From contig NZ_WFLK01000003.1 of the NCBI RefSeq assembly GCF_009208565.1, positions 372,001-436,000 of the forward strand: 64,000 nucleotides of DNA. The letters are read 5' to 3'. The DNA is from Janthinobacterium aquaticum. GTDB lineage: Bacteria; Pseudomonadota; Gammaproteobacteria; Burkholderiales; Burkholderiaceae_D. The position numbers and the translations under genes are program-made. The notes beneath the pieces are model-generated. The model ran no database searches. It was given only the letters and a program-made list of their open reading frames with translations, and was not told where the DNA came from. This document shows, one piece after another, positions 1-9,123 of the stretch (the first letter of the stretch is position 1; each line of letters starts with the position of its first letter).

Positions 1-209
1 TGCGCGCCGGCATTGCCGTCGGCATTATGCCCAGCCTGTACACCACGTTTCTCAACGATATAGAGCTGCACGTGGCGCCGCTGCGCCAACCCACCTGTAA
101 GCGCAAGATCGCGCTGATGCGGCGCAATGAAATCAGCCGCAATCACCATGTCGACCGCTGCTTCCTGGCCTTGAAACAGGATCTGAAGCAGGTTGATCAG
201 TGGTTTTAA
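1..209 (+). CDS. LysR-family transcriptional regulator, 3' end only (partial)
   Basis: The reading frame is open from the left edge (first full codon at base 3) to a TAA at 207-209, giving about 68 residues. It reads [13 protein letters not shown] near the edge, which resembles the 'G.GIA.LP' segment in the last third of LysR-type effector-binding domains, and it ends about 60 residues later as that fold does. The DNA-binding helix-turn-helix lies outside the window, so the regulon and effector cannot be inferred. The stop codon overlaps the stop of the convergent rsmA gene in a TTAA. The family call rests on a short fragment. It could be another periplasmic-binding-like domain. Confidence 0.5.
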   Translation, partial: RAGIAVGIMPSLYTTFLNDIELHVAPLRQPTCKRKIALMRRNEISRNHHVDRCFLALKQDLKQVDQWF

Positions 210-985
210 GCTGGCGCCTTGAGCAAATTGGCCAGCGCCACATACTGCTCGAGCCCGATACTTTCGGGGCGCAGCGTCGGATCGATACCGGCCGCCACGA
301 TCTGCTCTTCGGTAAACATGCCGGCCAGGCAGTTGCGGATCACCTTGCGGCGCTGCGAGAAGGCCTTCATCACCACCGCTTCGAGCGTCGCCTGGTCGCA
401 AGCGAGGCGCTGCCGGACCGGAATCATGCGCACGATGGCCGACTCGACCTTCGGTGGCGGATCGAACGCGGTTGGTGGCACGATAAACAGCAGCGACATA
501 TCGTAGCGCCACTGCAGCATCACCGACAGGCGGCCATAGGCTTTGGTGCCCGGTTCGGCCACCATGCGTTCAACCACTTCCTTTTGCAGCATGAAATGCT
601 GGTCCTGCACCAGCGGCGCAAAGTCGGCCAGGTGGAACAACAGCGGGCTGGAGATGTTGTACGGTAAATTGCCGACGATGCGCAGCTTCTGGCCTTCCGG
701 TACGGGAATCTGTGCAAAGTCGAATTTCAGCGCGTCGCCCGAATGAATGGTCAGTTTGGCGGCATCGAAGGCTTTTTTCAGGCGCACGATCAGGTCGCGG
801 TCCAGCTCGACCACATGCATGTGCGGCAGGTGGCGCAGCAACTGTTCGGTCATGGCGCCCAGGCCCGGGCCGATTTCAACCATGGCGTCGCCAGCTTGCG
901 GACTGATCGACGCTGTGATGTCGTCCAGCACGAAGCGGTCATGCAGGAAGTTCTGGCCAAAGCGTTTGCGGGCAACGTGTTTCAT
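206..985 (-). CDS. rsmA: 16S rRNA (adenine(1518)-N(6)/adenine(1519)-N(6))-dimethyltransferase
   Basis: RsmA (KsgA) uses S-adenosylmethionine to dimethylate two adjacent adenines in the 3' hairpin of 16S rRNA late in 30S assembly. The 259-residue product has the usual family length. Visible motifs are the N-terminal [10 protein letters not shown], the SAM-binding GPGLGAM at 39-45, and the catalytic NLPYN at 106-110, the form typical of N6-adenine dimethyltransferases. It is last in the minus-strand lptD-surA-pdxA-rsmA block, 69 bases after pdxA, an order conserved in many proteobacteria. Its TAA overlaps the stop of the convergent LysR gene. Nothing unusual was seen in the protein. Confidence 0.96.
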   Translation of the reverse strand: MKHVARKRFGQNFLHDRFVLDDITASISPQAGDAMVEIGPGLGAMTEQLLRHLPHMHVVELDRDLIVRLKKAFDAAKLTIHSGDALKFDFAQIPVPEGQKLRIVGNLPYNISSPLLFHLADFAPLVQDQHFMLQKEVVERMVAEPGTKAYGRLSVMLQWRYDMSLLFIVPPTAFDPPPKVESAIVRMIPVRQRLACDQATLEAVVMKAFSQRRKVIRNCLAGMFTEEQIVAAGIDPTLRPESIGLEQYVALANLLKAPA

Positions 986-1054
986 ATGATGTCTTCTATT
1001 AATGCGGTAAAGCCGGCACAGGCCGGCAAGGTATTGTTACGGCAACAGCAAGCC

Positions 1055-2104
1055 TCAACGCGCGCTGCTGGCTTTCAGCATATCGAGTGCGGTGCGCAGC
1101 GCCTGCTGCATGCTGCCGGTGTCAGCCACACCGAGGCCTTGCGCGGCCACATCGAGCGCCGTGCCATGGTCGACCGAGGTGCGAATCAGCGGCAGGCCCA
1201 GCGTCACATTGATGCCGCGCCCGAAGGTAGCGTATTTCAGCACCGGCAGGCCCTGGTCGTGATACATGGCCAGCACGCAATCGGCGTCCTGCAGGTATTT
1301 CGGCTGGAACAGGGTGTCGGCCGGATACGGTCCCTGCGCGTCGATGCCGCGTGCCTGCGCTGCGGCAATGGCTGGCGCAATCACATCGATCTCTTCACGT
1401 CCCAGATAGCCGCCCTCGCCCGCATGCGGATTCAAACCCGTTACCAGGATGCGCGGCGCGACAATGCCGAACTTCTGGCGCAAATCGGCGTCGATAATAT
1501 CGAGCGTGGTGGCCAGGCCGTCTTGCGTGATGGCAGCCGGTACGTCTTTCAGTGGCAGATGGGTGGTGGCCAGCGCCACGCGCAGCACCGGCTGGCCGTG
1601 GCCAGGGTCGCCAGCGAGCATCATCACCACTTGCGGCGTGCCGGTTTTTTCTGCCAGGTATTCGGTATGGCCGGAAAACGCCACGCCAGCCTGGTTGATG
1701 GTGCTTTTCTGCAATGGCGCGGTGACCATCGCGCCAAACCAGCCAGCCTGTATGCCTTCCACGGCCGCATCGAGGGTATCGAGCACGGCGCGCCCGTTAT
1801 CCTTGTCCAGCACGCCAGGAATGACATTGTTGTCGGTAGGAATATCGATCACTGCCAGACGGCCTGGACCGAAGTGCGGCAAACCGCTGTTGCGCACTGC
1901 CTGCAGCGACAGCGCCGCCAGCCGGATTTCCGGGTCGATCAGGCTGGCCGTCAGCGCCAGAAAGGCCGCGTCGCCCAGCAAAATGCAATTGGCTTCATGG
2001 CGCATCGCCCAGGCGGCGCGGATCGAAATTTCCGGCCCCACGCCGGCCGGCTCGCCACAGGTGATGGCAATGGCGGGACGGCGGCCTGCAGGCAGATTAC
2101 TCAT
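1055..2104 (-). CDS. pdxA: 4-hydroxythreonine-4-phosphate dehydrogenase
   Basis: PdxA oxidises 4-phosphohydroxy-L-threonine with NAD(P)+ in the DXP-dependent route to pyridoxal phosphate. The 349-residue protein starts MSNLPAG and continues into the family hallmark [12 protein letters not shown]. Further family segments are [12 protein letters not shown] and [13 protein letters not shown], with metal-ligand histidines such as the one in FSGHTE and the late [10 protein letters not shown] chose the ATG at 2104, because the two codons further upstream begin at a TTG and the ATG has a GGTGGG about nine bases ahead. The gene follows surA with about 15 bases between stop and start, so co-transcription is likely. 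Confidence 0.95.
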   Translation of the reverse strand: MSNLPAGRRPAIAITCGEPAGVGPEISIRAAWAMRHEANCILLGDAAFLALTASLIDPEIRLAALSLQAVRNSGLPHFGPGRLAVIDIPTDNNVIPGVLDKDNGRAVLDTLDAAVEGIQAGWFGAMVTAPLQKSTINQAGVAFSGHTEYLAEKTGTPQVVMMLAGDPGHGQPVLRVALATTHLPLKDVPAAITQDGLATTLDIIDADLRQKFGIVAPRILVTGLNPHAGEGGYLGREEIDVIAPAIAAAQARGIDAQGPYPADTLFQPKYLQDADCVLAMYHDQGLPVLKYATFGRGINVTLGLPLIRTSVDHGTALDVAAQGLGVADTGSMQQALRTALDMLKASSAR

Positions 2105-2119
2105 GCGCAACGCCCACCT

Positions 2120-3520
2120 TTACTGGTCGTCCGGACGGAATTCAACGTACGCGCGGTCGCGCACCTCGCGCGCCCAGCTCTCGGTCGCTTCTTCCAGCTT
2201 GCGCTCGCGCAGGGCGTTGCGGGCGGCATTGCGCTGCTTTTCTTTTGAAACGTCATCGCTCTTGCGCTCAAGCACTTCGATCAGGTGGAAACCAAAGCTG
2301 GTCTCGATCGGATCGCTGACCTGGCCGGGTTTCAGGCCGTTCATCGCCGCTTCAAATTCCGGCACGGTGTCGCCCGGATACAGCCAGCCCAAATCGCCTC
2401 CCTTGGACGCCGAGCCATCATTCGAGAACAGACGGGCCAGGTCTTCAAACTTGGCGGCCTTGTTGTCGAGGCGCTCTTTGAGTTCCAGCAGCTTGCGCTT
2501 GGCTTCTGCCGCCGACATGGTCGGCGTGACTTTCAGCAGGATATGGCGCGCATGCGTCTGCTGCACGGCGTCCACGGCCTGCGCCTGGGCAGCCGTACGG
2601 CGATCGACGACTTTCAGGATATGGAAACCGGTATTGCTCTTGATAATCGGGGTGATCTGGCCCGCTTTCAGTTTCAGCAGCTGCTCGGTAAACAGCGGCG
2701 GCAGGCGGTCGCTGTTGCGCCAGCCGATCTCGCCGCCGTTGAGGGCGTCGCTGGCGTCGGAATAGGTGGCGGCCATCTTGGCAAAATCGGCGCCGGTACG
2801 CAGCTGGCGGCTGACCTCTTCGGCGCGTGCGCGGCGCGCAGCGATCTGTTCAGGGCTGGAGTTTTCGGGTATGCGCACCAGGATTTGCGACAGGTTCAGT
2901 TCCACCTGTTCATTTGCGGCAGCCTTTTCCGCTTCCAGGAAGTTGTCGACCTCGGAGTCGGAAATCTGGATCTTGGCGTCGACTTCATGTTCGCGCAGGC
3001 GCTGCATGATGATTTCATCGCGGATTTCTTCGCGGAAGGCGGCAAACGGCGTGCCTTCTTTTTCCATCTGGTTGCGCAGGTCCTGGATGGTCATTTTTTG
3101 CTGTTCAGCAATACGGCCGATCGCGCGGTCGAGCGTCTGGTCATCGACGCGCACGCCCATTTCCTTGGCCAGCTGCATCTGTGCGCGCTCGACGATCATG
3201 CGCTCCAGCAACTGGCGGCGCAGGTCGGCCGGATCGGGCAGCGGCACGTTCTGCGCCTTCATACGCTGTTCCACGGCCTTGATGCGCGCCGCCACTTCAT
3301 TGCGCGTAATGACGTCGTCATTGACCACCACGGCAATCGAATCGATGGTCTGGCCCTTGCTGGACGCCGGCGGCGTAAAGCCCTTCACCGGCGCTGCTGC
3401 CGGCTTGGCTGGGGCCGGTGCTGCGGCCTGCTGCGCCCAGGCGCTACTGGTTGCTGCGCCGGAAATGGCGCACATCAGAATCGCTGCAATTTTGAGTTGG
3501 TGCATACTGGCATTACGCAT
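2120..3520 (-). CDS. surA: Periplasmic peptidyl-prolyl isomerase and outer membrane protein chaperone
   Basis: SurA carries unfolded beta-barrel proteins, including LptD itself, across the periplasm to the BAM complex. The protein starts with a signal peptide (hydrophobic AAILMCAISGAA, then a probable cleavage after SAWA). A SurA N-terminal domain follows, with segments such as VVVNDDVITRNEV and LRRQLLERMI. Two parvulin (PpiC) repeats are visible: the first around LNLSQILVRIP...GGEIGWR, the second around ARHILLKVTP...GGDLGWLYPG. In-frame ATGs lie at 3538, 3520 and 3505, none with a clear ribosome site. I used 3520 because it gives a basic n-region before the signal core. It lies between lptD and pdxA on the same strand. 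Confidence 0.93.
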   Translation of the reverse strand: MRNASMHQLKIAAILMCAISGAATSSAWAQQAAAPAPAKPAAAPVKGFTPPASSKGQTIDSIAVVVNDDVITRNEVAARIKAVEQRMKAQNVPLPDPADLRRQLLERMIVERAQMQLAKEMGVRVDDQTLDRAIGRIAEQQKMTIQDLRNQMEKEGTPFAAFREEIRDEIIMQRLREHEVDAKIQISDSEVDNFLEAEKAAANEQVELNLSQILVRIPENSSPEQIAARRARAEEVSRQLRTGADFAKMAATYSDASDALNGGEIGWRNSDRLPPLFTEQLLKLKAGQITPIIKSNTGFHILKVVDRRTAAQAQAVDAVQQTHARHILLKVTPTMSAAEAKRKLLELKERLDNKAAKFEDLARLFSNDGSASKGGDLGWLYPGDTVPEFEAAMNGLKPGQVSDPIETSFGFHLIEVLERKSDDVSKEKQRNAARNALRERKLEEATESWAREVRDRAYVEFRPDDQ

Positions 3521-3604
3521 AATGTGGAAAGCGCTCATGTTCAAGTGAATAAAAAAACCGCTTGCGCCAGCGCCGGGGTCACCGGCGGCGGCGGCATTGC
3601 CATC

Positions 3605-5854
3605 TTAACGGACAGGCGGGTTCAGTGCCTGGTAGCCAGGGATGGTTTTGGTAAAGGTTTCCAGGCCGTTGGCGCCCAGACCCAGGCCGTTCGACAGGCC
3701 GGTCAGCTCCAGCTGGAAGAAAATCGGCGTCGACGATTTGCGCGCCGACGTCACAAAGCGCTGCGCGCCCATGCGGAAAACCCAGCAATCGCCCTTGTAT
3801 TCGAGTCCCACCAGGCCTTCGAGCAGGCGGCGGTCGAGCAGCGAATAGCTGACGCGCCCCACGCCGTACAGGCGATCGGACAACGGCCACTGCGACGACA
3901 CTTCGGCATTGCGGAAGCTGTCGCGCTGGAAGCGATTACTGAAATTCAAGACCTTTTTCGGCCCCGGCTGGTACTGCAGCGAATACGTCGAGCTGACCAG
4001 CTGGCTGTCGCTGGGATTGTACTGCACCAGGCTGTCGACGGTCCAAGTCTCCGACACACGGCCGGTTGCGGCCAGCAGGATATCGGAACGCGACTGGTTG
4101 ACCGGCGTGGTCGAATTGAGCTGCACCCGCTGGTCGGCAAAATAGAAGCGCTGGCCAAAGGTCAGGCGCATGCGCTCGGTGCCATCGGCCTGCAGGAAAC
4201 GCGATACCAACGCCGCCGTCATCTGATTGGCGTCGCCGATGCGGTCGCTGCCGACAAAGCGGTTTTCGGTAAAAATCTGCGTCAGGTTGAAGGTGGCGTC
4301 GGCCGTATCGAAGTTCGGGAACTGCGACTGGTTGCGGTACGGCGTATACACATAGAACAGGCGCGGTTCGAGCGTTTGCGTGCCGCCCTTGGCGCCGAAC
4401 AGATTGCTGTCGCGCTCGAATACCAGCCCGCTGTCGACCGAGATAGTCGGCACGGCGCGGTTGAACGAGGTGGTGCCAAACTGTGCCTGGGTGGTGGCGT
4501 TATTGTCGAGCTGGTACGCGCTGGCATTCAGCATCAGCTTGGGCGTAATGAAGTAACCGGGACGCACGATGGGAAAGCTCACCTGCGGCACCACCACCAG
4601 GCGATTGCCCTGCACCAGCGTCGGATGCACGAAACGCGTCAGCTCGCTGTCAAAGCTCCAGTCGAAGCCGCCCCATACGTCATATTTGCCAGCGTGGAAA
4701 TTAATCGACGGCAAACGGTCATAGGGACGCGTCACGAACAGACTGGGATCAGTCACCGCATCCGGGTCCTGCAGCACCTGATAGTTCTGCACGCGCGCCG
4801 TCAGCGACCAGTCTTCGGTGCGGTAATCGGTGCGCAGCTCGCGCAGCAGCTGGCGCTCGGTGGCGTTGGCCACGGTTTTCGAGAAGTCGTTCGGGTAGTT
4901 ATTGTCCGATGCATCGCGCACATCCCAGCCGTAGGTCCAGCCCTTGGCCAGCGCCTGCTCATGCCTGGACTTGATCATGTAGCGGTCGGTCTTGGTCTGC
5001 TTGTCATTGGGCAGGTAGTCGATCGACGTCTCGCCGCTGTACAGGCCGGCATCGGTCTCGCCCAGATAACGCCCGACAGCACCGAGCTGGATGCCACGCC
5101 GCTGAATATACTTGGGATACAGCGTCAGGTCGCGGTTAGGCGCAATATTCACATAATAGGGCACCAGCAGCTCGAAACCGTTCTTCGAGGCAAAGCCCGG
5201 CGTTGGCGCCAGCCAGCCCGAGCGGCGCGCGCCCGACAGCGAGAACGAAATGCCGGGCGCGCCCAGGATCGGCACGTCCTTGAAGTAAATAATGGTCTTG
5301 CCACCCGTGCCCACATCGCGCCCGCTATCGAGGTTGAGCGTGCTCGATTTCAGATACCAGTCGGGATTGGGCCCTTCGCAGGTGCTGTAGGTGCCGTCGA
5401 TCACGGTCGCTTCATCGGGGTTGATAAAGTCGACCCGCTCGGCTTTGCCGCGGCCGTTGCCCACTTCAAAATGATAGGTGGGGTTGAGCAGGAAACCCTT
5501 ACCCGTATCCATGTTCAATTTCAGCAGGTCACCCGTATACTGGTCGCCGAAACGGCGCATCGTGATGCGGCCTTCGGCCTCGACTTCATTTTCAACTTGT
5601 TTGTAACAAGCTGTATCGGACGTCATTTTGGTGGTCGTGCCGCGCTCAATCACGACATTATTGTCAAGATTGATCTCGCGTTCGGGACGGCCGCTGATGC
5701 TTTCGGCCGTCATGACGGTCGGCGCGTCCGGGTCTTCAACATGCACCGGGCGCGGCGCTTTCTGGGCGTGAGCAGGCACCGCCGTAGCGGCAACAAGGGC
5801 ACTGAGGGCGAAAGCCCAGCGCTGACTAGGGGGGGAGGCCGAAAACCAGCTCAT
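3605..5854 (-). CDS. lptD: LPS-assembly outer membrane protein LptD
   Basis: LptD, with lipoprotein LptE, forms the outer-membrane barrel that inserts lipopolysaccharide into the outer leaflet. The 749-residue product has a signal peptide ending near VPAHA (residue 30). An OstA/LptA-like jellyroll follows (INLDNNVVIERG, DTACYKQVENEVEAEG), then a long region of alternating beta strands rich in aromatic residues, and the conserved C-terminal barrel with QLELTGL. Only three cysteines are present (C83, C159, C690), whereas Escherichia coli LptD has four, with a CC pair near the C terminus. It is first in the lptD-surA-pdxA-rsmA block and diverges from amgK. Confidence 0.95.
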   Translation of the reverse strand: MSWFSASPPSQRWAFALSALVAATAVPAHAQKAPRPVHVEDPDAPTVMTAESISGRPEREINLDNNVVIERGTTTKMTSDTACYKQVENEVEAEGRITMRRFGDQYTGDLLKLNMDTGKGFLLNPTYHFEVGNGRGKAERVDFINPDEATVIDGTYSTCEGPNPDWYLKSSTLNLDSGRDVGTGGKTIIYFKDVPILGAPGISFSLSGARRSGWLAPTPGFASKNGFELLVPYYVNIAPNRDLTLYPKYIQRRGIQLGAVGRYLGETDAGLYSGETSIDYLPNDKQTKTDRYMIKSRHEQALAKGWTYGWDVRDASDNNYPNDFSKTVANATERQLLRELRTDYRTEDWSLTARVQNYQVLQDPDAVTDPSLFVTRPYDRLPSINFHAGKYDVWGGFDWSFDSELTRFVHPTLVQGNRLVVVPQVSFPIVRPGYFITPKLMLNASAYQLDNNATTQAQFGTTSFNRAVPTISVDSGLVFERDSNLFGAKGGTQTLEPRLFYVYTPYRNQSQFPNFDTADATFNLTQIFTENRFVGSDRIGDANQMTAALVSRFLQADGTERMRLTFGQRFYFADQRVQLNSTTPVNQSRSDILLAATGRVSETWTVDSLVQYNPSDSQLVSSTYSLQYQPGPKKVLNFSNRFQRDSFRNAEVSSQWPLSDRLYGVGRVSYSLLDRRLLEGLVGLEYKGDCWVFRMGAQRFVTSARKSSTPIFFQLELTGLSNGLGLGANGLETFTKTIPGYQALNPPVR

Positions 5855-5954
5855 GGATTGGACAAGGTAAGCACCATTGACAGGCGATTTTTTAAAGTGA
5901 ATCCCTTATTATATGGGAATCCGCACGATCAACCCGTTTCCACAGGCCGTTTTA

Positions 5955-7022
5955 ATGTCATCCTCATCCAATTCCCCCACCGCGCCGGCCCAACCCGACG
6001 TCCGCCTGACCCTGTTGAAGAACTGGTTGTCCTCATTGCAGCTGGTTGACGTCGAGACCGCCCGTCCGGCATCGAGCGACGCCAGTTTCCGCCGCTATTA
6101 CCGGCTCGACGCCCTGCCGGGCGCGGCCGGCCTGCCCGGCGCCACCGTGATTGCCATGGATGCGCCGCCCGAGCGCGAAAACGTGCCGGCCTATATCAAG
6201 GTGGCCAGCCTGCTGCGCGACGCCGGCGTGTCGGTGCCCGAGATTATTGCGCAAGACCTGGAAAACGGCTTCCTGTTGCTGTCCGACCTGGGCGTGACCA
6301 CCTATCTCGATGCGCTCGACCATGACAACGCCGCGGTGCTGTACGCCGAAGCGCTCGAATCGCTGATGCGCATCCAGCAGGCCAGCAGGCCGGACGTGCT
6401 GCCCGAATTCGACCGCGCCTTTGTCCTGCGTGAGCTCAATCTGTTCCCCGAGTGGTATATCGGCAAACATCTGGGCGCCACCCTGACGGATATACAGGCA
6501 ACGCAGCTGAACCAGGTATTCGACGCCATCGCCGCCAATATCCTGGCGCAGCAGCAGGTCTTCATGCACCGCGACTACCACTCGCGCAATCTGATGCATG
6601 TCAACGATGGCTCGCTGCCCAATCCGGGCATCCTCGATTTCCAGGACGCCGTCTATGGCCCGATCACCTACGATATCGCTTCGCTGCTGCGCGACGCCTA
6701 TATCCAGTGGGATGAAGAGCTGGTGCTCGACTGGGTGATTCGCTACTGGCAGCGCGCCAAGCAACTGGGCTTGCCGGTCAATCCCGATATCGACGCCTTC
6801 TACCGCGACTTTGAATTCACGGCGCTGCAGCGCCACCTGAAGATCCTGGGCATCTTTACGCGCCTGCACTACCGCGACGGCAAGGACCAGTACATGGGCG
6901 ACCTGCCGACCGTGCTTGACTACGTGCGCAAGACCGCCAACCGCTACAAGGAACTCAAACCGCTGATCCGCCTGCTCGACGCGCTGGAAAACAAGGCGCC
7001 GCAGGTCGGCTACACCTTTTAA
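5955..7022 (+). CDS. amgK: N-acetylmuramate/N-acetylglucosamine 1-kinase (AmgK-type aminoglycoside phosphotransferase fold)
   Basis: AmgK phosphorylates MurNAc (and GlcNAc) at the anomeric carbon in the route that recycles peptidoglycan sugars straight to UDP-MurNAc, described in Pseudomonas putida. The protein shows the APH kinase fold: the catalytic loop MHRDYHSRNLM and the metal-binding ILDFQDAVYGPITYDIASLLRD. The assignment is strengthened by the directly following murU gene. I start it at ATG 5955 (MSSSSNSPTAP). A second in-frame ATG at 5913 overlaps a TATTAT that could be a -10 element. Neither start has a good ribosome site. The gene diverges from lptD. Specificity for MurNAc is inferred from family and context. 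Confidence 0.88.
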   Translation: MSSSSNSPTAPAQPDVRLTLLKNWLSSLQLVDVETARPASSDASFRRYYRLDALPGAAGLPGATVIAMDAPPERENVPAYIKVASLLRDAGVSVPEIIAQDLENGFLLLSDLGVTTYLDALDHDNAAVLYAEALESLMRIQQASRPDVLPEFDRAFVLRELNLFPEWYIGKHLGATLTDIQATQLNQVFDAIAANILAQQQVFMHRDYHSRNLMHVNDGSLPNPGILDFQDAVYGPITYDIASLLRDAYIQWDEELVLDWVIRYWQRAKQLGLPVNPDIDAFYRDFEFTALQRHLKILGIFTRLHYRDGKDQYMGDLPTVLDYVRKTANRYKELKPLIRLLDALENKAPQVGYTF

Positions 7023-7059
7023 TACTTATTTTTTCTGCCTCACTGAAAACGACTTGCCC

Positions 7060-7776
7060 ATGAAAGCCATGATTTTCGCCGCCGGCCGCGGCGAACGGAT
7101 GCGTCCACTGACCGATACCTGCCCCAAGCCGCTGCTGAAAGTACGCGGCCGCCCATTGATTGTCTGGCATGTACTGAACCTGGTGCGCGCCGGCATTACC
7201 GACATCGTCATCAACCATTCCCACCTGGGCCACCTGATTGAAGAGGCGCTCGGCGACGGCAGCCAGTACGGCGCGCGCATCGCCTATTCGCCCGAGACCA
7301 CGCCGCTGGAAACGGCCGGCGGCATTGCCCAGGCGCGCCACCTGCTGGGCGAGGAGCCGTTCCTGGCCATTTCCGGCGATATCTATTGCCCTTACTTCGA
7401 TTTTTCGCAGGTGCAAGACGTGCTGGCCGACAAGGACGTGCTGGGCACGCCGTATCCGCCCGAGACGCGCGATATCGCCTGGACCTACCTGGTGCCCAAT
7501 CCCGACCACCATCCCAAGGGCGACTTCGGCCTGACGCTGTACGCCATCAACAATACCGACGAGACGCGCTGGACCTTTGGCAATATCGGCGTCTATCGTC
7601 CTGAAATGTTCGACGGCATTGCACCGGGCAGCCATGCGGGCCTGGGCGACCTGTTGCGCAAGTACGCCGACCAGGGCCGCATCGGCGGCGAAGTGTATCT
7701 GGGCGAGTGGACCAATGTCGGCACGCCCGAGCAGCTCGACGCCTTGAATGGCGTGGCGCCGAAAGCGACAGCGTGA
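7060..7776 (+). CDS. murU: N-acetylmuramate alpha-1-phosphate uridylyltransferase
   Basis: MurU couples MurNAc-1-phosphate to UTP, producing UDP-MurNAc and bypassing de novo synthesis. This bypass gives intrinsic fosfomycin resistance in Pseudomonas. The 238-residue protein opens with the nucleotidyltransferase signature MIFAAGRGERMRPLT...PKPLLKV and keeps ETAGGIAQAR, the GDIYCPYFD metal site and WTNVGTPEQLDALN at the end. ATG 7060 is preferred over an upstream TTG at 7054. It follows amgK after 37 bases, and its TGA overlaps the GTG start of pepP (GTGA at 7773-7776), so amgK-murU-pepP-ubiH is probably one transcript. Confidence 0.92.
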   Translation: MKAMIFAAGRGERMRPLTDTCPKPLLKVRGRPLIVWHVLNLVRAGITDIVINHSHLGHLIEEALGDGSQYGARIAYSPETTPLETAGGIAQARHLLGEEPFLAISGDIYCPYFDFSQVQDVLADKDVLGTPYPPETRDIAWTYLVPNPDHHPKGDFGLTLYAINNTDETRWTFGNIGVYRPEMFDGIAPGSHAGLGDLLRKYADQGRIGGEVYLGEWTNVGTPEQLDALNGVAPKATA

Positions 7777-9122
7777 CGGACGCAGCGGCCATTCCCATGC
7801 TGGCCAATTACGCGGCGCGGCGCGCCGCCCTGATGGCGCAGATGGCGCCGGGCAGCGTGGCCATCGTGGCCACCGCGCCTGAAGTGGCGCGCAATAGCGA
7901 CTGCGACTACCCGTACCGCCACGACAGCTATTTTTACTATCTGAGCGGTTTTGCCGAGCCTGACAGCGTGCTGGTGCTGGTGGCCGCCAGCGCCACGGCG
8001 CCGGCGAAGGCGCTGTTGTTCTGCCGCGCCAAGCACGCCGAGCGGGAAATCTGGGATGGCTTTCGCTATGGTCCCGAAGCGGCGCGCACGGCCTTCGGCT
8101 TCGACGCTGCTTTTCCCATCGAAGAACTCGATGCCGAAGTCTCGCGCCTGCTGGCCGATGCACCGGCCATCTGTTATGCGCTCGGCGGCAGCCTGGACGC
8201 ACAGGTCAAAGTATGGCTGCGCAATGTGCGGCAAAAGGCGCGCAGCGGCGTGACGGCGCCGGCCAGCGCCGTCGATATCGGCCCGCTGCTAGACGCCATG
8301 CGCCTGCTGAAGGATCAGGACGAGCAACAGCTGATGCGCCGCGCCGCCGCCATTGCCAGCGCCGCCCATGTACGCGCCATGCGGGCCACCCGCCCGGGCC
8401 TTTATGAATATGCGCTGGATGCCGAACTGCTGTACGAATTTCGCCGCAGCGGCGCCCAGGCGCCGGCCTACAACTCCATCGTGGCCGGCGGCGCCAACGC
8501 CTGCATCCTGCACTACAGCGCCAACAACGCGCGCCTGAACGACGGCGAACTGGTGCTGATCGACGCCGGCTGCGAGCTCGATGGCTATGCGTCCGACATC
8601 ACCCGTACCTGGCCCGTCAACGGCCGCTTCAGCGCGCCGCAACGTGATCTGTACCAGCTGGTGCTGGCCGCGCAACAGGCGGCGCTCGACATGGTACGCC
8701 CAGGCCTGGCGCAAAACCTGATCCACGAGGCGGCAGTACAGGTACTGGCGCAAGGCATGCTCGACCTGGGCCTGCTGGACCGCCACAGCTGCGGCAGCGT
8801 AGAGGACGTGATCGCCAACAAGAGCTACCTGCCGTTCTATATGCACGGCACCAGCCACTGGCTGGGCATGGATGTGCATGACGTGGGGGCCTACCGCGAT
8901 ACTTCCGCGGCCGGCAAGCCCTGGCGCGCGCTTGAAGCGGGCATGGTGCTGACTGTCGAACCGGGCATCTATGTGCGTCCGTCCGAGGGCGTGCCCGAGC
9001 ATTTCTGGCACACCGGCATCCGCATCGAGGACGACGTGCTGGTCACGCCGCAAGGCCATGAAGTATTGAGCAGCGCGCCCAAAAGCGTCGCTGAAATCGA
9101 ACAACTGATGTCACAGGATTAG
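7773..9122 (+). CDS. pepP: Xaa-Pro aminopeptidase (M24B)
   Basis: PepP releases N-terminal residues preceding proline and is a dinuclear manganese enzyme of the pita-bread fold. The N-terminal aminopeptidase-P domain is visible (PYRHDSYFYYLSGF). The metal ligands follow in the expected order: DAGCELDGYASDITRTW (two Asp), the HGTSHWLGMDVHDVG histidine, TVEPGIYV (Glu) and GIRIEDDVL (Glu). Starting at GTG 7773 gives 449 residues, close to the E. coli enzyme, with start and murU stop overlapping. ATG 7797 is a possible alternative. The frame further upstream lies inside murU and is not expected to be translated. ubiH follows after one base; a pepP-ubiH pairing is also seen in gammaproteobacteria. 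Confidence 0.95.
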   Translation: MTDAAAIPMLANYAARRAALMAQMAPGSVAIVATAPEVARNSDCDYPYRHDSYFYYLSGFAEPDSVLVLVAASATAPAKALLFCRAKHAEREIWDGFRYGPEAARTAFGFDAAFPIEELDAEVSRLLADAPAICYALGGSLDAQVKVWLRNVRQKARSGVTAPASAVDIGPLLDAMRLLKDQDEQQLMRRAAAIASAAHVRAMRATRPGLYEYALDAELLYEFRRSGAQAPAYNSIVAGGANACILHYSANNARLNDGELVLIDAGCELDGYASDITRTWPVNGRFSAPQRDLYQLVLAAQQAALDMVRPGLAQNLIHEAAVQVLAQGMLDLGLLDRHSCGSVEDVIANKSYLPFYMHGTSHWLGMDVHDVGAYRDTSAAGKPWRALEAGMVLTVEPGIYVRPSEGVPEHFWHTGIRIEDDVLVTPQGHEVLSSAPKSVAEIEQLMSQD

Positions 9123-9123
9123 C

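Noticed and set aside
5877-5912. TTGACA (5877-5882) and TATTAT (5907-5912) as a promoter for amgK
   Set aside because: The spacing of 24 bases is too long for a sigma-70 promoter, so the two elements do not pair.
2285-6049. Very long open frame (about 1,254 codons) on the plus strand opposite surA and lptD
   Set aside because: It is antisense to two clearly recognised genes, rich in Arg/His/Gln as expected for a mirror frame of GC-rich coding DNA, and has no family resemblance.
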